From assembly GCA_036365515.1 (NCBI GenBank), contig CM070873.1:226005876-226069875 (forward strand): 64,000 nt of DNA, read 5' to 3'. The notes under the pieces were generated by a model. The model worked only from the letters and a program-made list of their open reading frames with translations. It ran no database searches and was not told where the DNA came from. Position 1 is the stretch's first letter. Each line of letters opens with the position of its first letter. Position numbers and translations under genes: made by a program. Source of the DNA: Torymus aiolomorphi. Taxonomy: Eukaryota > Arthropoda > Insecta > Hymenoptera > Torymidae. This document shows positions 50,031 to 62,800 of the stretch, in pieces.

Positions 50031-50273
50031 CTTCTCTCAGTGTGGTGGTGGTGGGCAGTCAGATCGTCCTTTGCTAACAAAGTTTTTCCAGGTTTTAATT
50101 AAGTTTTTATTTCAGATTCTGCGGGGGTGATTATAAACAAGGGCAATCTGACTGCCATAAATATTAATTATTTTAATTTAATTTGTAAGACTGTAAGACC
50201 GATAGAAAAATTCTTATCAGTTGATAGTAAATTGCAGTCAACATAAGTAATATTTTTAACAATAAGTAGGTTT

Positions 50274-53200
50274 GACGACATGTAAATGTTATTACTAAGT
50301 TTTTAAATTTATCTTATATAATATTTGATGTATAATAAATGTTCTTCGTCACTATTTTTATAATATGTATTTGGCTCTGTATATTATGTCCGCTTTAAAA
50401 ACTGCTTTTTAAATTTTACAATGATATGTTACAAATATTCACATTGTATGCGGATCGTTCAAAATTTTCTTAAAAAGAATCCTAAATGCATTCACGGAAA
50501 AATCTCTTTGTAAAGTTCAAGTACGCGGTATTCACTAAAAGCGTGCATTTGCCTGCCATTAACGTATTTTGCTGCGCAATACCACACCCACAGCTCGATA
50601 CATATTCCCGATGAGAATTTAAAACCCGAGTGGAAAGGCAAAATTTTCAGTGAAATATTCGACAAGGCTGTCGATCGAAGAAAAATTCTCGAGAGTCAAT
50701 GGAAAGAGGGAATCAAAAACTGCAGCGTAGCAGTGAAAGGTCGAAAGAGCACTCGCAGTTTGTACAGAATCGAATACAGTGAATTTTCTCCCAAGTTATA
50801 CCATGGACATATCTTTCGCGCGAGCTTCGGCGTCGTTACATCCATACGTCTATCCAGTAATGTGCGTACCTGCATAGGTATATACACATTGTACGCGCGC
50901 CAACATCAGAGGTTTGATTTATATCACTGAATTTGAATAACATGAGAGCCATGTTTTTCGATAATGGCTCGATATTGCGCCGCCGTGAGCACGTTCGCGA
51001 TAACGCGGACATACAGACCTTTCGCTCGAACAAGGAGCTATGCGCGCGCTTTCCCTTTTCAGACAATACGTCTCTCGAAAATAATTTCGCGACTCTTATA
51101 TTCCCCGGCAGGGAGGTCTATTCCCAGGCGAGTTTTACGCCCTTCCCTTCTTTCGTCTCGCGGGTCGCTTTACATGCGCGGCTGTATAATGCAGGAGGAG
51201 CCTCTAGGAATCGAGTTTTCAATTAGAGAGAACGCGCTCACGTACGCAGGAAAAAGAGAAAGAGAGCCCGATAATATTCCTCGGGGGCTGGCGAGGATGA
51301 AAAACACTCGGCGGTTTAGCGGAATTGGATTTTTAAAATTAGTTGACTTCTCTCGCACGTCCTGTGTATCAGCACTGCGCGCCGGCGCACTTGTGCCAGG
51401 TGTAACGGGCGCTGGCTTTTGAAGAAACTCGTGGATGGCAAAGGGGGGGGCTTACTTATGAATATTCAAATAACGAACGAGAGGGACGTATTTACTTTTT
51501 ATTCCGTGTTTTTATTAAAACGTGCGCTTGCGGTGGTGAGGTATTATGAATTTTTTGCCGTTTGATTATTTCATTGCGCGCACTGCATTAAATAAAGGAA
51601 AAAAAAATGACTTCGTCAATGAATCATTGAGATAAAAGCTATAAATTCATTGTGTGCCGTGCGCAATCGTTAAAATACTGTTGGAAAATTTGTCCGTGTA
51701 AAGCTTTAAAGCCGATCATCAAACTGAGAACAAAAAATTCATAAAAAAGTAGTATTTTTTATCTCTGGAAAATGAGGATTGGTAAAAGTGTCACATTGGA
51801 AACTGCAATAAAAATTATTATTTCGAACGTCAATTCAAATCCGATTAGTCGGTATGTATATAGGATAGTCCTATAGTATTATTAAAATGTTGAGCCTTTT
51901 GAAATCATTCTGTCATTTTAAAATAAATCGAAATTTTAATAAAAATTGTATAATGGTTCAGTGGATATACACAATAAACTGAAACAAACTTTATAAAGCA
52001 GGAATGCCAGTTAGTTAGTAGAATTATAGTGCCGAAATTAATTTTGAACTTTCTCGCTATTTCAAACGACTGCTCGCAACAGACTATTCGCGTGGTACAA
52101 ATATCGATATTCTTCGCCGTCCAATTTGTTCTCACCACAAAGCGACAAAACCTCGCGTATGACGGCGCGACCGCCTACTACGGTCCCCCGGACCTGCCGC
52201 ATTTATCCGTAAAACAGCGTTCGCGGTCCCCGGCAAAACCTGCCCGCGACTGCACGCGGGAGCATCCTATTCGATCCTCGAGGCAACTCTACAATTTTGC
52301 GACACTTTGCGGTCGGCGAACGTCAGTTGCAGCTCGATTACGCGTCATTGTTACGGATGGCTCTCGCCGCGCGAGTACACAGTCCGAGAGACCAATCGAT
52401 TCCCCGAGCAACGCTCGCCGAATTGCTGTTCATAATTTCACGTCATAAAGGCCACGGGACTGCTTGATTGGCGTGCTCACCTGCGCGAGAGAGTCGAGAG
52501 TGATGACTGAATAATAGACACGCAATCAGCCTGCAATTTTGTTGTTTCACGAAATGTCAGGTTCTGTGCTTCTACCGCTTGTGTGTAGGCCAGAAGTCTT
52601 TGCTTGTGGTAGATTGAGCGAGAGCGTGTGTGCATGTCTGGGATAGCTGGCTGGGGAGTTGAATGGGGATTCATCAACGTTTTACGAAACCGCGAGAGCA
52701 GAAGGCCGGATGGTTCGTGTGTGCATGTTTCGGTATTGTGTTCAAAGTGCATGAGAAAGTTCGTTGTTTACTTTTTAATTGATTACCCGGGAATTTGATT
52801 GTACAAGAGGGAGCAATGGGCTGAAATGCCAGTTTGCATGATTACACTCTCGTGGCGAGGATGTTGAAAACTTGCGAACTGACGACTGTTTGACACATGA
52901 AAGTTAAGCAGGGATTGTGTAAAATCGTGAGTGTTAAAATTATTATGCATTTTATTTCCATTATAGTGTTTTTACACGATTCACGTTTTTGATAATCAAT
53001 CATTACTGTTTTCAAAAACGATTTTGTAACAATCAGCTATTGTTGGTTCTAGTTATCATCATAACATTGTTTATCCCGTGTAATTAAATTGTTGCATAGA
53101 CTTTTCAATGTCAGCCCTTCTCAATGTTCTGAAACTTGAAATTTCTACCCATATACAAGCCTGCATTTAACTTCACCTATAGTATTCTGGATTATGAATA

Positions 53201-55302
53201 TTTCTATAATAAATAAATATTATATTATTAAATGGACTACTAATTATAAATATAGCTAGCATGTTGTATATAATCCCTTACACCGAACAAATTATATCAA
53301 ATAGAATAAAATTTAGGACTTCCGCATTAAATTACCAAAATTTACATGAAGTTTCAAGTTTTGTACATTAAACTTCGGTTACAGTATAAAAAAAACTTTT
53401 AGTGTACCTACTTGAAATTCACTTCCTTAACGTACGTACATTAAATATAAGTGCCATAACTTTTGACACTGTAATCACTTTTACACAGCATATAATTTTT
53501 CCTATAGCAATATTATCGATCTTCTTATTAACTTAAGTTAACAGTTTTGTTTTAACAAAACTAATATCAATCAAAGATAAATAAAAAATTAATTAGCGGT
53601 ATTCAATATAATAATTAAAATAAAATTAATAAATGATTTTATTCAACCTCTTTACTAATTCTAATTAATGAATAAATTTTTTATAAATCTTTAGACATTG
53701 ATAATAATATTCGCAGCGTAATTAAACGAGTTATTAATTTTAATTTGAAATTAAAAGGTTGAGAAGCCAAGTATTTATTAGTATAATAATGAAGTCGTTT
53801 AATGGAAAAATTGAGTTTGGCTTAATCTATTTACTTATGAGTGGAATATCAATTTAATCACGATATCTTAATATAAAGAAAATTTATTTATTTTGAATTC
53901 AGTGCAGATTAACGCTATACTATATTTAAAAAACTCAATCCAATTAATCCAACGTGCAAACATAATTAATTTTTCTGCGAATGAAACTTTGTGTAGAATT
54001 TTGAATAACGCTTATAAAAACCATCTGTTTTTTATTCTCTCCCCTTTTTAAGTAGTCCTGAATGGCCTTTCATGGAAGTTACGTCTTTCACCACAAGCAA
54101 CGCCGAAGCCTTTCAACCGATAAATAAAACGCCATTCAAATAAAAAGAAAATCAGTCGCCCATCTCTCAGAGACAATCACGTCCGCAGTTGGCGGCGCGC
54201 GCGCTTCCGCGTGCATAATCGCGCCATTCATCCAGCGCATGTGCCCATAAAACGGCGCGGCGTCGTCGGCGCGGACGATTAAAATCTTCCGCTCATCCTT
54301 CGCGACGCGTCTTACGCACTCGCGCATCCGTATCCGCGAATTCAGCCGCGCTCGCGCGTCGCGCGAGCAAATCGATAAGGATTCTCGGCTACCTTGGCTC
54401 TTTCCGTTCGTCGTTTCCCCCGTTGCGCGTAGTCGACGGCGGGGGCGGCAGCAGTGGCGATGTCTTTCACGAGCGGGCATCAAAATTACGAGGGGACATT
54501 AAGGGCTTTGAGGCTCGCCTCCTCCAAGAAGGAAACGCCCGCGTTTACGACGCCCGCGCGAGCCGGCGAAACGAAGCGTGGAAATACTTTTATGAAAGCT
54601 CGTATAAGAGAGGGGCGCGAGCGCGCGACGTCGTCGTGGTTCGCGTATGAGCCGCTGCTGCCGACGTCGCCGACGCGACGCTCTTTTCTCCCGCGCTGCG
54701 GGCCGCGCGCTGAATCGAAGTGAGCGCCGATCCCTCGGGAGAGAAGAGCCGAGCATCCGGGAATATCCGCGGAGAGTGGGAGCAAAAGGGCTGGGGGAGG
54801 GGGGAGATGAGCGCAAAAGAGAGTGAGAGAGGTGAGAAGCTCGTAAACGCGAGTGAAATGGTCTATTAATTTTCATCCTTGTCGCGGTTTATTAATTTTT
54901 TAAATCGAGTGCCGCGTACCAGTTGGGTAATGTTGGCGAAGATGAAGGGATAACAGGGTTTTATGGGTTTAAGGGTAAAGGGAAGTGTAATATATACGTT
55001 TGAGGAGATTGATGTTGGCTTTGAGTAATTGCTTATTGAATCAATGAAATTTATGAATACAATGGTAAGTGTAATTAAATAATTTGTATTCATCATTAAT
55101 CACTTTAATCTGTTATTATCAATTTTACACGAAGCGGCTTTAAAGTACTTGATCACATGGATCGCATTATTAACCTAAAAATAAAGTTAAATTTAAAAGC
55201 TATTCAATTGTTACGGATGGCTATCCGGACGAATACGCAGCGTAAGAAGAGGCAAGGAGTACAATTACAATATGACGACGATTGGCAGAAAGCCGAGCGG
55301 TG
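50274..55302. other. non-coding upstream DNA with three CpG-rich patches
   Basis: Patches at 50900-51480, 52050-52760 and 54140-54850 are CpG-rich and alternate with AT-rich tracts (53000-53950 is extremely AT-rich). Overlapping frames in the patches, such as 50964-51422 and 52029-52448 on the plus strand and 54136-54483 on the minus strand, are Arg/Ser/Ala-rich and look compositional. No splice-linked exons are recognised. Possible distant regulatory modules of rhomboid or an unrecognised neighbour; inference. Confidence 0.35.
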
Positions 55303-55763
55303 CACAGTGGGCTATAAAATGCAAAAAAGTATCAAAATTCTCGATACACTAGAAAAATGAATATTTCTTGATTATTTTTGTGCAAATCGACAGTTTCAAA
55401 CATTATCTTTAATATTTTTTTGATCGTTTACAGGATTATTTCATTTTACTGTAACTGTGGAATGCGTACAAGCTGAAACAATTGAAGAATCATTATTTTC
55501 GCTTTTAAAATTCGAGCTTTACTCGAAAAGTGGATAAAAACATTATTCAATTAGAATTTTGACATTATGAAACTATTATTTTTATCAAATCATTATGAAA
55601 TTATAATAATATAGCCTATTAAGAAAAATATTTTTTTACAAGTTGCGTAAGAATATTTTTCTGGCCGATTTTAATACATATAAAAAATTCCTTTTTATTA
55701 TATAATAAATAAATAAATAAAATAAAATATACATATATACATTAATGCGTGCGTGTCTGTGTA

Positions 55764-55841
<78 letters not shown>

Positions 55842-56217
55842 TAAGTGTGTGTGTGCGTGTGTGTGTGCGAGTGTGTTGAAAATTAAATAAATATGGATAT
55901 TTATTTATTATTTATTATTATTTATTATTCGCACCTGTCCCATGTAATGTCCCAAACTTTAATTCACGCAAAAAAAAATTATTTATCCACTTTTCGAGTA
56001 AAGCTCGAATTTTAAAAGCGAAAATAATGATTCTTCAATTGTTTCAGCTTGTACGCATTCCACAGTTACAGTAAAATGAAATAATCCTGTAAACGATCAA
56101 AAAAATATTAAAGATAATGTTTGAAACTGTCGATTTGCACAAAAATAATCAAGAAATATTCATTTTTCTAGTGTATCGAGAATTTTGATACTTTTTTGCA
56201 TTTTATAGCCCACTGTG
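55303..56217. repeat. inverted repeat with 236-bp arms and no mismatch found by eye
   Basis: The left arm 55303-55538 (starts CACAGTGGGCTATAAAATGC) and right arm 55982-56217 are reverse complements with no mismatch that I could find, apart perhaps from the innermost base. The 443-bp spacer holds a (GT)n run and AT-rich sequence. Lack of divergence means a very recent duplication or gene conversion. It could be a foldback element or a local inverted duplication; no transposase is encoded. Confidence 0.9.
55767..55870 (+). repeat. (GT)n microsatellite
   Basis: About 100 bp of GT dinucleotides with interruptions (CTAAG near 55840, GTGCGTG and GTGCGAG at the 3' side), located in the spacer of the 236-bp inverted repeat. 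Confidence 0.95.
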
Positions 56218-56283
56218 CGGTGGCGTCTGTGGCTATGTGTCTGACTCGGGAGTCAGCGGCCCTGGTTCAAGCCCGAGTCCATA
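56218..56283 (+). pseudogene. tRNA-like sequence (pseudo-tRNA or tRNA-derived SINE head)
   Basis: TGGCTATGTG (56229-56238) resembles a pol III A box and GGTTCAAGCCC (56264-56274) a B box, with 25 bp between them. CTGACTCGGGAGTCAG between them folds like an anticodon arm, but with a 4-6-nt rather than 7-nt loop. The T-arm stem is four of five paired. No acceptor stem can be drawn. TTTTTT follows at 56285, usable as a pol III terminator. It abuts the right arm of the inverted repeat. Confidence 0.45.
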
Positions 56284-59200
56284 ATTTTTTATTATTAAAA
56301 GCTGCGATAGCTCATTCGTAACACAATAGAAAAGCTTTGTTACTGTATTTTTAAGCGTTCAAAGACACCTGAAGAAACTTGGACACTTCACTAGGTTTTG
56401 ATTTACTATTACGATGAAAATTTGCAGTACTTTATCAGAGTTAAGTAAACCAATACTAGTGAATAGTGATTTATAGTGTATAAATTACAAGCTTTGTGAC
56501 AAAATTCGTGTACCTATACAGCTTTATACTTAATACAAATATTCGATACGTTTTCGAATTTCGTCAATGGAATAAAAATTAATTTACTGAAATAGTACCA
56601 CGTATAATATAATCTATTATTACTTGACAAATGTTTTCAAAATATAATTTATTCGTGACTCCTTCGTCGATTAATTTTTTACAATTAAAAAAATATATAA
56701 TCATCTTTTTACTCACGATTACGCATTACAGACAAGACACATAATTAGTTTGATATCATCTTAACTCACCTGTAACACGAAAATAAAACAAAAGTAATTA
56801 ATAGATATAAAGAAAAAGATAAATTATATAGTAAAGTGTAATAAATTCGTTGACTTTATGTTTTATCCATATAATAATTTGCAATTTTCAAAATTTTCAA
56901 CATACTTGAGCAAACATTTGGGTATATAAAAAAAATATACCTATATTAGGCAACTAGTGCCCAAAGTAACTTCTGCGCATTCTGATGTTCGAAATAGGCA
57001 CTTTTGTTCAAATACGAAAAATTGAATTTTACGAAATGAGTTTCAAAAACATTTTTAGATGTATGATCTATTTTTACGGTTTATACAGATATTTTGAAGA
57101 TGAAGATATGCATATTCAAAATAAATCATGTCATAATTGCATTTACTAAAAATTATTGCACGATCGAAAAGTAAAAGCCTTCCTACACAAAAGTTCTAAA
57201 AAGTTTCTTAAACGCTTTAGCGAGGGAATAACGAAAAAAGTTTGTAACGAGCAAACTCCGATAGGGTCTCTCTCTCGCTCTCTTTCCTCCCTCACCCTCG
57301 TCCAGCTTTACCCGAAAAAAGCGCGACAAGAGGGACAGAGGGAGGAAGAGACTCCGACTAACGGCAGCGGAAGCGCATTCGCCAGCACAAAGCTCCAGTG
57401 AGAGAGATATACCTGCAGTGGTGGCAATGATAATTTCGGTCGCGCGTTCCGACTGGAAACTATAAGAGAAGGACAGATAAAAGTGCGCACCCGCGCGCGT
57501 TTTAATCGGGTGCGAGCGCCGCGTTCGCATCTCTCCCTTTCTCTCTCTTCCTCTCACTGCCCGACCGAACAATTACCGCAGCGCATTCGCTCCCCACACG
57601 CGGGAATAGAAGAACGGGGCTGCCGCTGCTGCTGCCGCTGCTATGTGCATTCAAACCGATGAGGAGCCGTGGAGCTTCGCTGTCTTTCTCTTTTTCGGGC
57701 CGTCGATGATAAAAAGAGCAAGCGCCGTGAAAGGGGAGCGCGAGCAAGAAAAATACGAAACGAGAGCATCGGAGCGAGAGAACGAGCATTGAGTGGTCGA
57801 CGCGAGGACTAGTGCGGTGGCCGCGGCCTGAATGAGATAACGGAAAGAGCGTGGATAATGAAAAGCGCGAACATGCGCACGGACGAAGAGGGACGTGGAG
57901 GGAAAATGAGATATTATACGCGCGTGGAGGCGAGACAAAAGAAAGCAAACAGCGCGGAAAAAAGGAGAAACGCAACGGATGGTAGTTTGCTCGCTTCGAC
58001 ACTGAAAGGGAGGCGAAAGGACGAGAGGGGTTGTCGCGGAGAAAGGGAGGGAGGGAGAGAGAGAAAGTAGGCGACATAATGGACAAACAAAGTGCGTCAG
58101 ACCGAAACACGTGTGTGTTACTGTGTACGCCGGGAGTGGAAGACAAAAAGTCGGTTTGTAGAGGGTTTTAAAGTGTCTTGTGTGAAAGGAGAGAAGCAAA
58201 CAGTGGAGCATCGGAGAAGCTGATGAATGCCTGCTGGGGAAGTTAAAAGTGGAGTAGAGTACGTACATGTATCCGCGTACACAATGTAATAAGTAAATGA
58301 ATAGATGTGTAAATGAAAGAAGGGTGGAGAATTCCAGGGTGTATAGGCTAATTAAGTCACTTGGTTTTATATAATAAAATAAAGCCTTCCTAAAAGACAA
58401 TAAGTTATTTTTTAATTTCTATGAATATTCTTCACAGAGCTTTGTAACCTTCGATGAAATTTTTCAAATTTGAAGTTATGAATGATTTTAACGTTTATTA
58501 TAACTCAATGAGAGAAAGGAAATGTGTACTTTTTTTAAGCGTGTGTGCGCGGATGTGGGGGTGTCCGTCTGCTAAATTTTGAACCACCATACAAAATGTC
58601 ATTGTTTTTCAATTAATGCCCGAAATTAATGGACTTCTGAATAAATGTCTGAAAGGTGCTTATTGTGACACCATTATACAGGGCAATTTTATTTTTTAAA
58701 ATAATATTGAAATTTTCGCATTTATTATTATTTTAGATTATATACTTGGCAAGCATGTTTGAGTTATTACGTTATCGATTTTATGAAAATGCACTTTACG
58801 GCGTATATTTGCTCTATTATGTATAGTGGATAAAGTTCCCAGCTTCATTAATAGAGACAAAAGGTATTCCTCCACTTTAAATAAGTTAAATCATTATAAA
58901 TAACTTTTCATTTAACAGGTAATAAATAGCCTCGCATAATTTACCTTAAAAAATTCACGTACTTTTCCAAATTGCAGTTGTTTTTACAAAAAATAAATGA
59001 TAAAAGAACACGAAGAAAGTTGGAGGAAAGTCTCTCCAGGATTTGACATTACGAATATGCGACCTACTATTAGCATTTATCAAAAGTATAACTGCGGCGC
59101 CTAAAAGTCAAAACACATTTTTGATATATGTATATTACGTTCCGCCATCTTCATGACCCGGGCTATATAAATGTCAGCGATCATATGTCTCTGTCTCGAA

Positions 59201-62200
59201 GCGAGTATTATATACAGGTCGTCGTCATAATTCGTTAAAAGTGCGGCCACGTATTTATCCATAAATCCATGGTCGCGTTCTGGCGGCACGGCGCGTGCTC
59301 GCGATACCATAGGACCGAGAGAAAACAGAAGAAGACGAAGGGGTGATTTTCCAGCCGCAAAAGCTCCCGACCTACGAGCCCGACGATTATAGCGCGGGGC
59401 CGCCACGCCACCGCCGCATCGCGAGATATATATCCTCGAAATCCCCTTACGGATGACGCGGACGAAGTAGCTTAAGGGAGAGGAAGCTCGCCGGGAGCGC
59501 GCGGTGAAAAGCGCACGCGAGTCCCTTTTCTTTGCTTTGCTACGAAGGAGCCGCTTAACAGAGAACTCGACATTTTTCGTGGCGCGTGTAGCGCCAATCA
59601 TCTCGGAAAGTAAGAAGGAGAAAGAAGGAGTCATTCGAGAGATGTGTAGGCTGGTTTTTTGCGTGACGGCTGAGAGCGGAGTTCGAGGTAGGTATATGAT
59701 CGAAAGTTGAGCACGAGGGCTTCGGGGATGGATGATTTGCCGCGGGGACGCGCTTCGAATGCAGGAGATGCGCGCGCACTCCCCTCGTAAATGGCACTTA
59801 AGAGTTTACTTCGAACTTTCGACTTTCCCGGCACTTTTCCGGTAAATAGAAGTTCATATTGTGTAGCTTTTTATGGCAGTTTTATTTGTTTGAAGGCAAA
59901 GGCTGCGGAAGTTATTCCAAAGTCGCAGTGTCGAATATGTCAATCCATAGTGAATGGTTTCTTTAACATCAAAGCTTTATAAAATAACTTTATTTATGGA
60001 GCGTATAAAACTGGAATTTCGGAATTTTATAAGTAGATACATGTCGTGCCCGATCAGACTCGCGCATTATTCGAAAACGCGTAATATAAAATTTCTCGAT
60101 ACTTCATGAATCTGTATCAAAATTAGTAAAATGATTCTTGGGGCTAAATTCCCAGCAGAATATTCATCTAACTCTGTTGCGAAAGCCGGGAAATCTTCCC
60201 CGCCGTTTTCGTAACAGCCCTCGAGCTGAACCGCGGCGCGCAGCCACGCGGCATCGCGCTTTTAAAGCACACAAACCTCCTTCAACGCGTCTATATATCT
60301 CTCATCGCGTTGCGCATACACGCGTCGTGTTTGTTCAGCACGATCGCGCTCGTAAGGACCCCTCGGGCGTGTGCCTATGCGCGTGCGTGCCTATGGGTGC
60401 ATGTGTGTATGTGTATATAAAGCGTAGACGCGCATATACACTGGAGCTACGAAGCGCTAATTAGCGCGCATGCGCCAAGGCGTGAAGCCAACGGGTGTGC
60501 GCGTTGTCTGTCGCTGCGCGTCACCGAAATTAGCGATTCGCTGCTATACGTCACCGTGCTGTGATTGTTCCTACGCTCGCATATAGGCTTGGTCGTTCGT
60601 ATAATAATGGTCACGCGCCGATGCCGCGTTGTGCACCATTTTAATGGCCAATGAGCATGCAATCTGCCGTTACACATTCGCTCGCCGTCACTACGAGCGT
60701 GTCGTCGTAAGGATGGGTATTTGGCGCTGTAGAGAGAGGGAGAGACAGAGAGGAAGAGAGAGAATGCAGCAACGAGGGAGGGGGAGTGGTACGGAGAATT
60801 GGTCTTATTAGGCCGTAACTCGCGAATGGCCAGTTGCCTGAACGCTCAACCCTCTATATGTACGCGGGCTGTTGAAACGGTGTGACGTATGGGCGTGACG
60901 TTAACGTGCGTCGATGCATGCTGTTCTGCTCGCGGGGGAGGGAGGGGGGGGGGGTGAGGCAATTTTTACTGCGGCTTTGTACGGCGCATAATGGTCAAAT
61001 TTATGTTCTTGAAATTTAATAAGAAAGTAGAATTTATGTTTTCAATCTTTGCCATCACTAATAAAATGGTACTGGGGAGTACTAAAAATATACACAACCA
61101 GGATAAAGAATTGATAAATATTGTATGAAACTTAGTAAGCTGCTTCTTAATAGTAAAAAATTGAACATTTATTTTCTAAGACTTATTCATGTTGAAAAAT
61201 AAAGTTTAAAAGAATAATGGCTGAATTAAAACTGTTATCGCAGAAACTTTTGTCAATTGTGTAGTATGCGAATGAAATACATGAAAAATGCTCTCAACTT
61301 TAAGAATGGGTTTCAATACTTTCTACTTCTACACAATACTATGTGTTCTCTATCTAATATCATTATCGCTAAAGATAAAATACTGTTACAGATAAAGTAG
61401 TTGAAGCTTGGTAAAGAAATTTAAAACTTTTAAAATATACTCAAGGTATAATGCTGGAGTTTTCCATATCATGCGTGCAGTGTTTAAATATTAAATGCTT
61501 AAAAACTTTTTAATTATACAGAAAGCTTTTGTAAATCTATTAAATTTCCTTTCTAATAGCTTTTTAATTTATTAACGCACTCAAGCAGATTTTTTCAATC
61601 AACTAAAAAAGTATGTGCTCTTGAAAAAGATAGATGGATATTGTTCGGCTTTGTGTAAAAAGAATTTTTCTACTAGAAAATAATGTTCTATGTACCGGTT
61701 TACAGCCTTGTAAAATGAAACTATTAATATCGTCGTAAAATCTTCCACTGCGCAACCTTCTCGAAAACACATTTTTTCAAGTTGGAATTCTACTATGCTA
61801 CAGTGCATGAAACATGACTGACATAAAAACTTTCTATCCACGGGAATCTTAACGCACGTACAAAAAACGTGATTTATTAAAAAAAATATATGATATTGCG
61901 TTCATTTATTTGATACGATAGAGCTTACTGATAAAAATGTGAAAAAGGGGGAAAAATAGGTCTTGATAGAACTTTTGTAATACAAATAACCCCTATTTAC
62001 ATGCTAAGTACTTTATGATTCCAAAATAAGCGTGAGAAAGTATCGTTAAGTGGATTAAATGACGCAAATGCGGCATAACAACGGGGACATAATCTACTTA
62101 GCACACCATGGTAAACCCGCCTACGCTGACGTTTAATCAATACACATTTTTAGCCGTCCCACTACGAGCCCCCATGAAAGCCCAAACACTCCTGAACAAT

Positions 62201-62332
62201 ATGAAGGAAAAAAGAATTACCGCAATCACCACTTCTCGACCAATGCGAGTCGTTAACAGAGTGTAAGAAAAGGTTCACGTCACCTGCGCGCGTCGTGAAA
62301 TCTTTACGTTGAAGCCGAGCAGACGCTCTGCG

Positions 62333-62333
<1 letters not shown>
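56284..62333. other. non-coding DNA with CpG/GA-rich islands at 57200-58150, 59100-59800 and 60130-60960
   Basis: The 57200-58150 island is strongly purine-rich on the plus strand (GAGAGAG, GGGAGGGAGG) and so makes long Ser/Leu/Phe/Arg-rich frames on the minus strand (249 and 214 codons, overlapping each other in different frames); these are compositional artefacts. 60460-60475 holds GCGCATGCGC, a word matching the NRF-1/Ewg-type motif. 60950-60957 is a short G run. The remainder is AT-rich. No gene recognised. Confidence 0.4.

Positions 62334-62407
<74 letters not shown>
62334..62407 (+). repeat. (CT)n microsatellite
   Basis: About 74 bp of CT dinucleotides, complementary to the (GA)n at 62713-62796, so the two could pair as a stem. 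Confidence 0.97.
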
Positions 62408-62410
<3 letters not shown>

Positions 62411-62709
62411 AAAAGCACGCACGCGCACGCACACCCAGACAGATATAGAAGCGAAAACTCGCGGGCCGCGAACGGCGGGCTTTTACGGCTCGATGAAAAT
62501 TTATGACCGTTTGACTATCCATCGACTCTATTGCCTCTTCGGACGCTACTGCTGCCGCTGCTGCTGCTGCTGCGCGCGCCGCACGCACGCCAGAGAAAGC
62601 TCTTTAATTACGCGCACGCTCACCTTCCCGCGCCTTTATACGCTCGGGCTTTTATCGCCGCGTCCCCGTGGCGCAATATCGCGCTTTACGCGCGCATTTC
62701 AAGGGGATT

Positions 62710-62712
<3 letters not shown>
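62408..62712. other. CpG-rich segment between two opposed GA/CT tracts
   Basis: Includes TGCTGCCGCTGCTGCTGCTGC-like repeats (62549-62571), which create Ala/Leu runs in open frames. No gene recognised. Confidence 0.5.

Positions 62713-62796
<84 letters not shown>
62713..62796 (+). repeat. (GA)n microsatellite
   Basis: About 84 bp of AG dinucleotides with no interruption, followed by GGGGTGGAGAGG. Confidence 0.97.

Positions 62797-62800
<4 letters not shown>

Larger units (their letters stand above)
47548..50273 (+). mobile_element. composite Penelope-like element with inverted ends
   Basis: The 13-bp direct repeat AATAAGTAGGTTT (47548-47560 and 50261-50273) brackets the block, read as a target-site duplication. 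Just inside, 47561-47643 recurs in reverse complement at about 50141-50223 (CAACTGATAAGAATTTTTCT word). A second inverted pair is ACTGAGAGAAGA (48148) with TCTTCTCTCAGT near 50031, and GGTAACTATTACCAAAT (48318) with the block near 49990. A 37-nt unpaired tail (50224-50260) precedes the right duplication. Inside are the GIY-YIG remnant, a hammerhead-like motif and a 90-bp repeat array. PLEs are known to have terminal repeats in direct or inverted orientation. The reverse transcriptase is missing, so it is non-autonomous. Confidence 0.75.

Noticed and set aside
50964..51422. 152-codon plus-strand frame
   Set aside because: Arg/Ala-rich in a CpG island, overlapped by another frame and opposed by a third; no recognisable domain.
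52029..52448. 139-codon plus-strand frame
   Set aside because: Begins in AT-rich DNA and ends in a CpG island with an abrupt composition change; no domain or splice signals.
57502..58400. Minus-strand open frames of 214 and 249 codons
   Set aside because: They overlap each other in different frames, are rich in Ser/Leu/Phe/Arg, and arise from a purine-rich plus strand. No domain, splice signal or codon pattern supports a gene.
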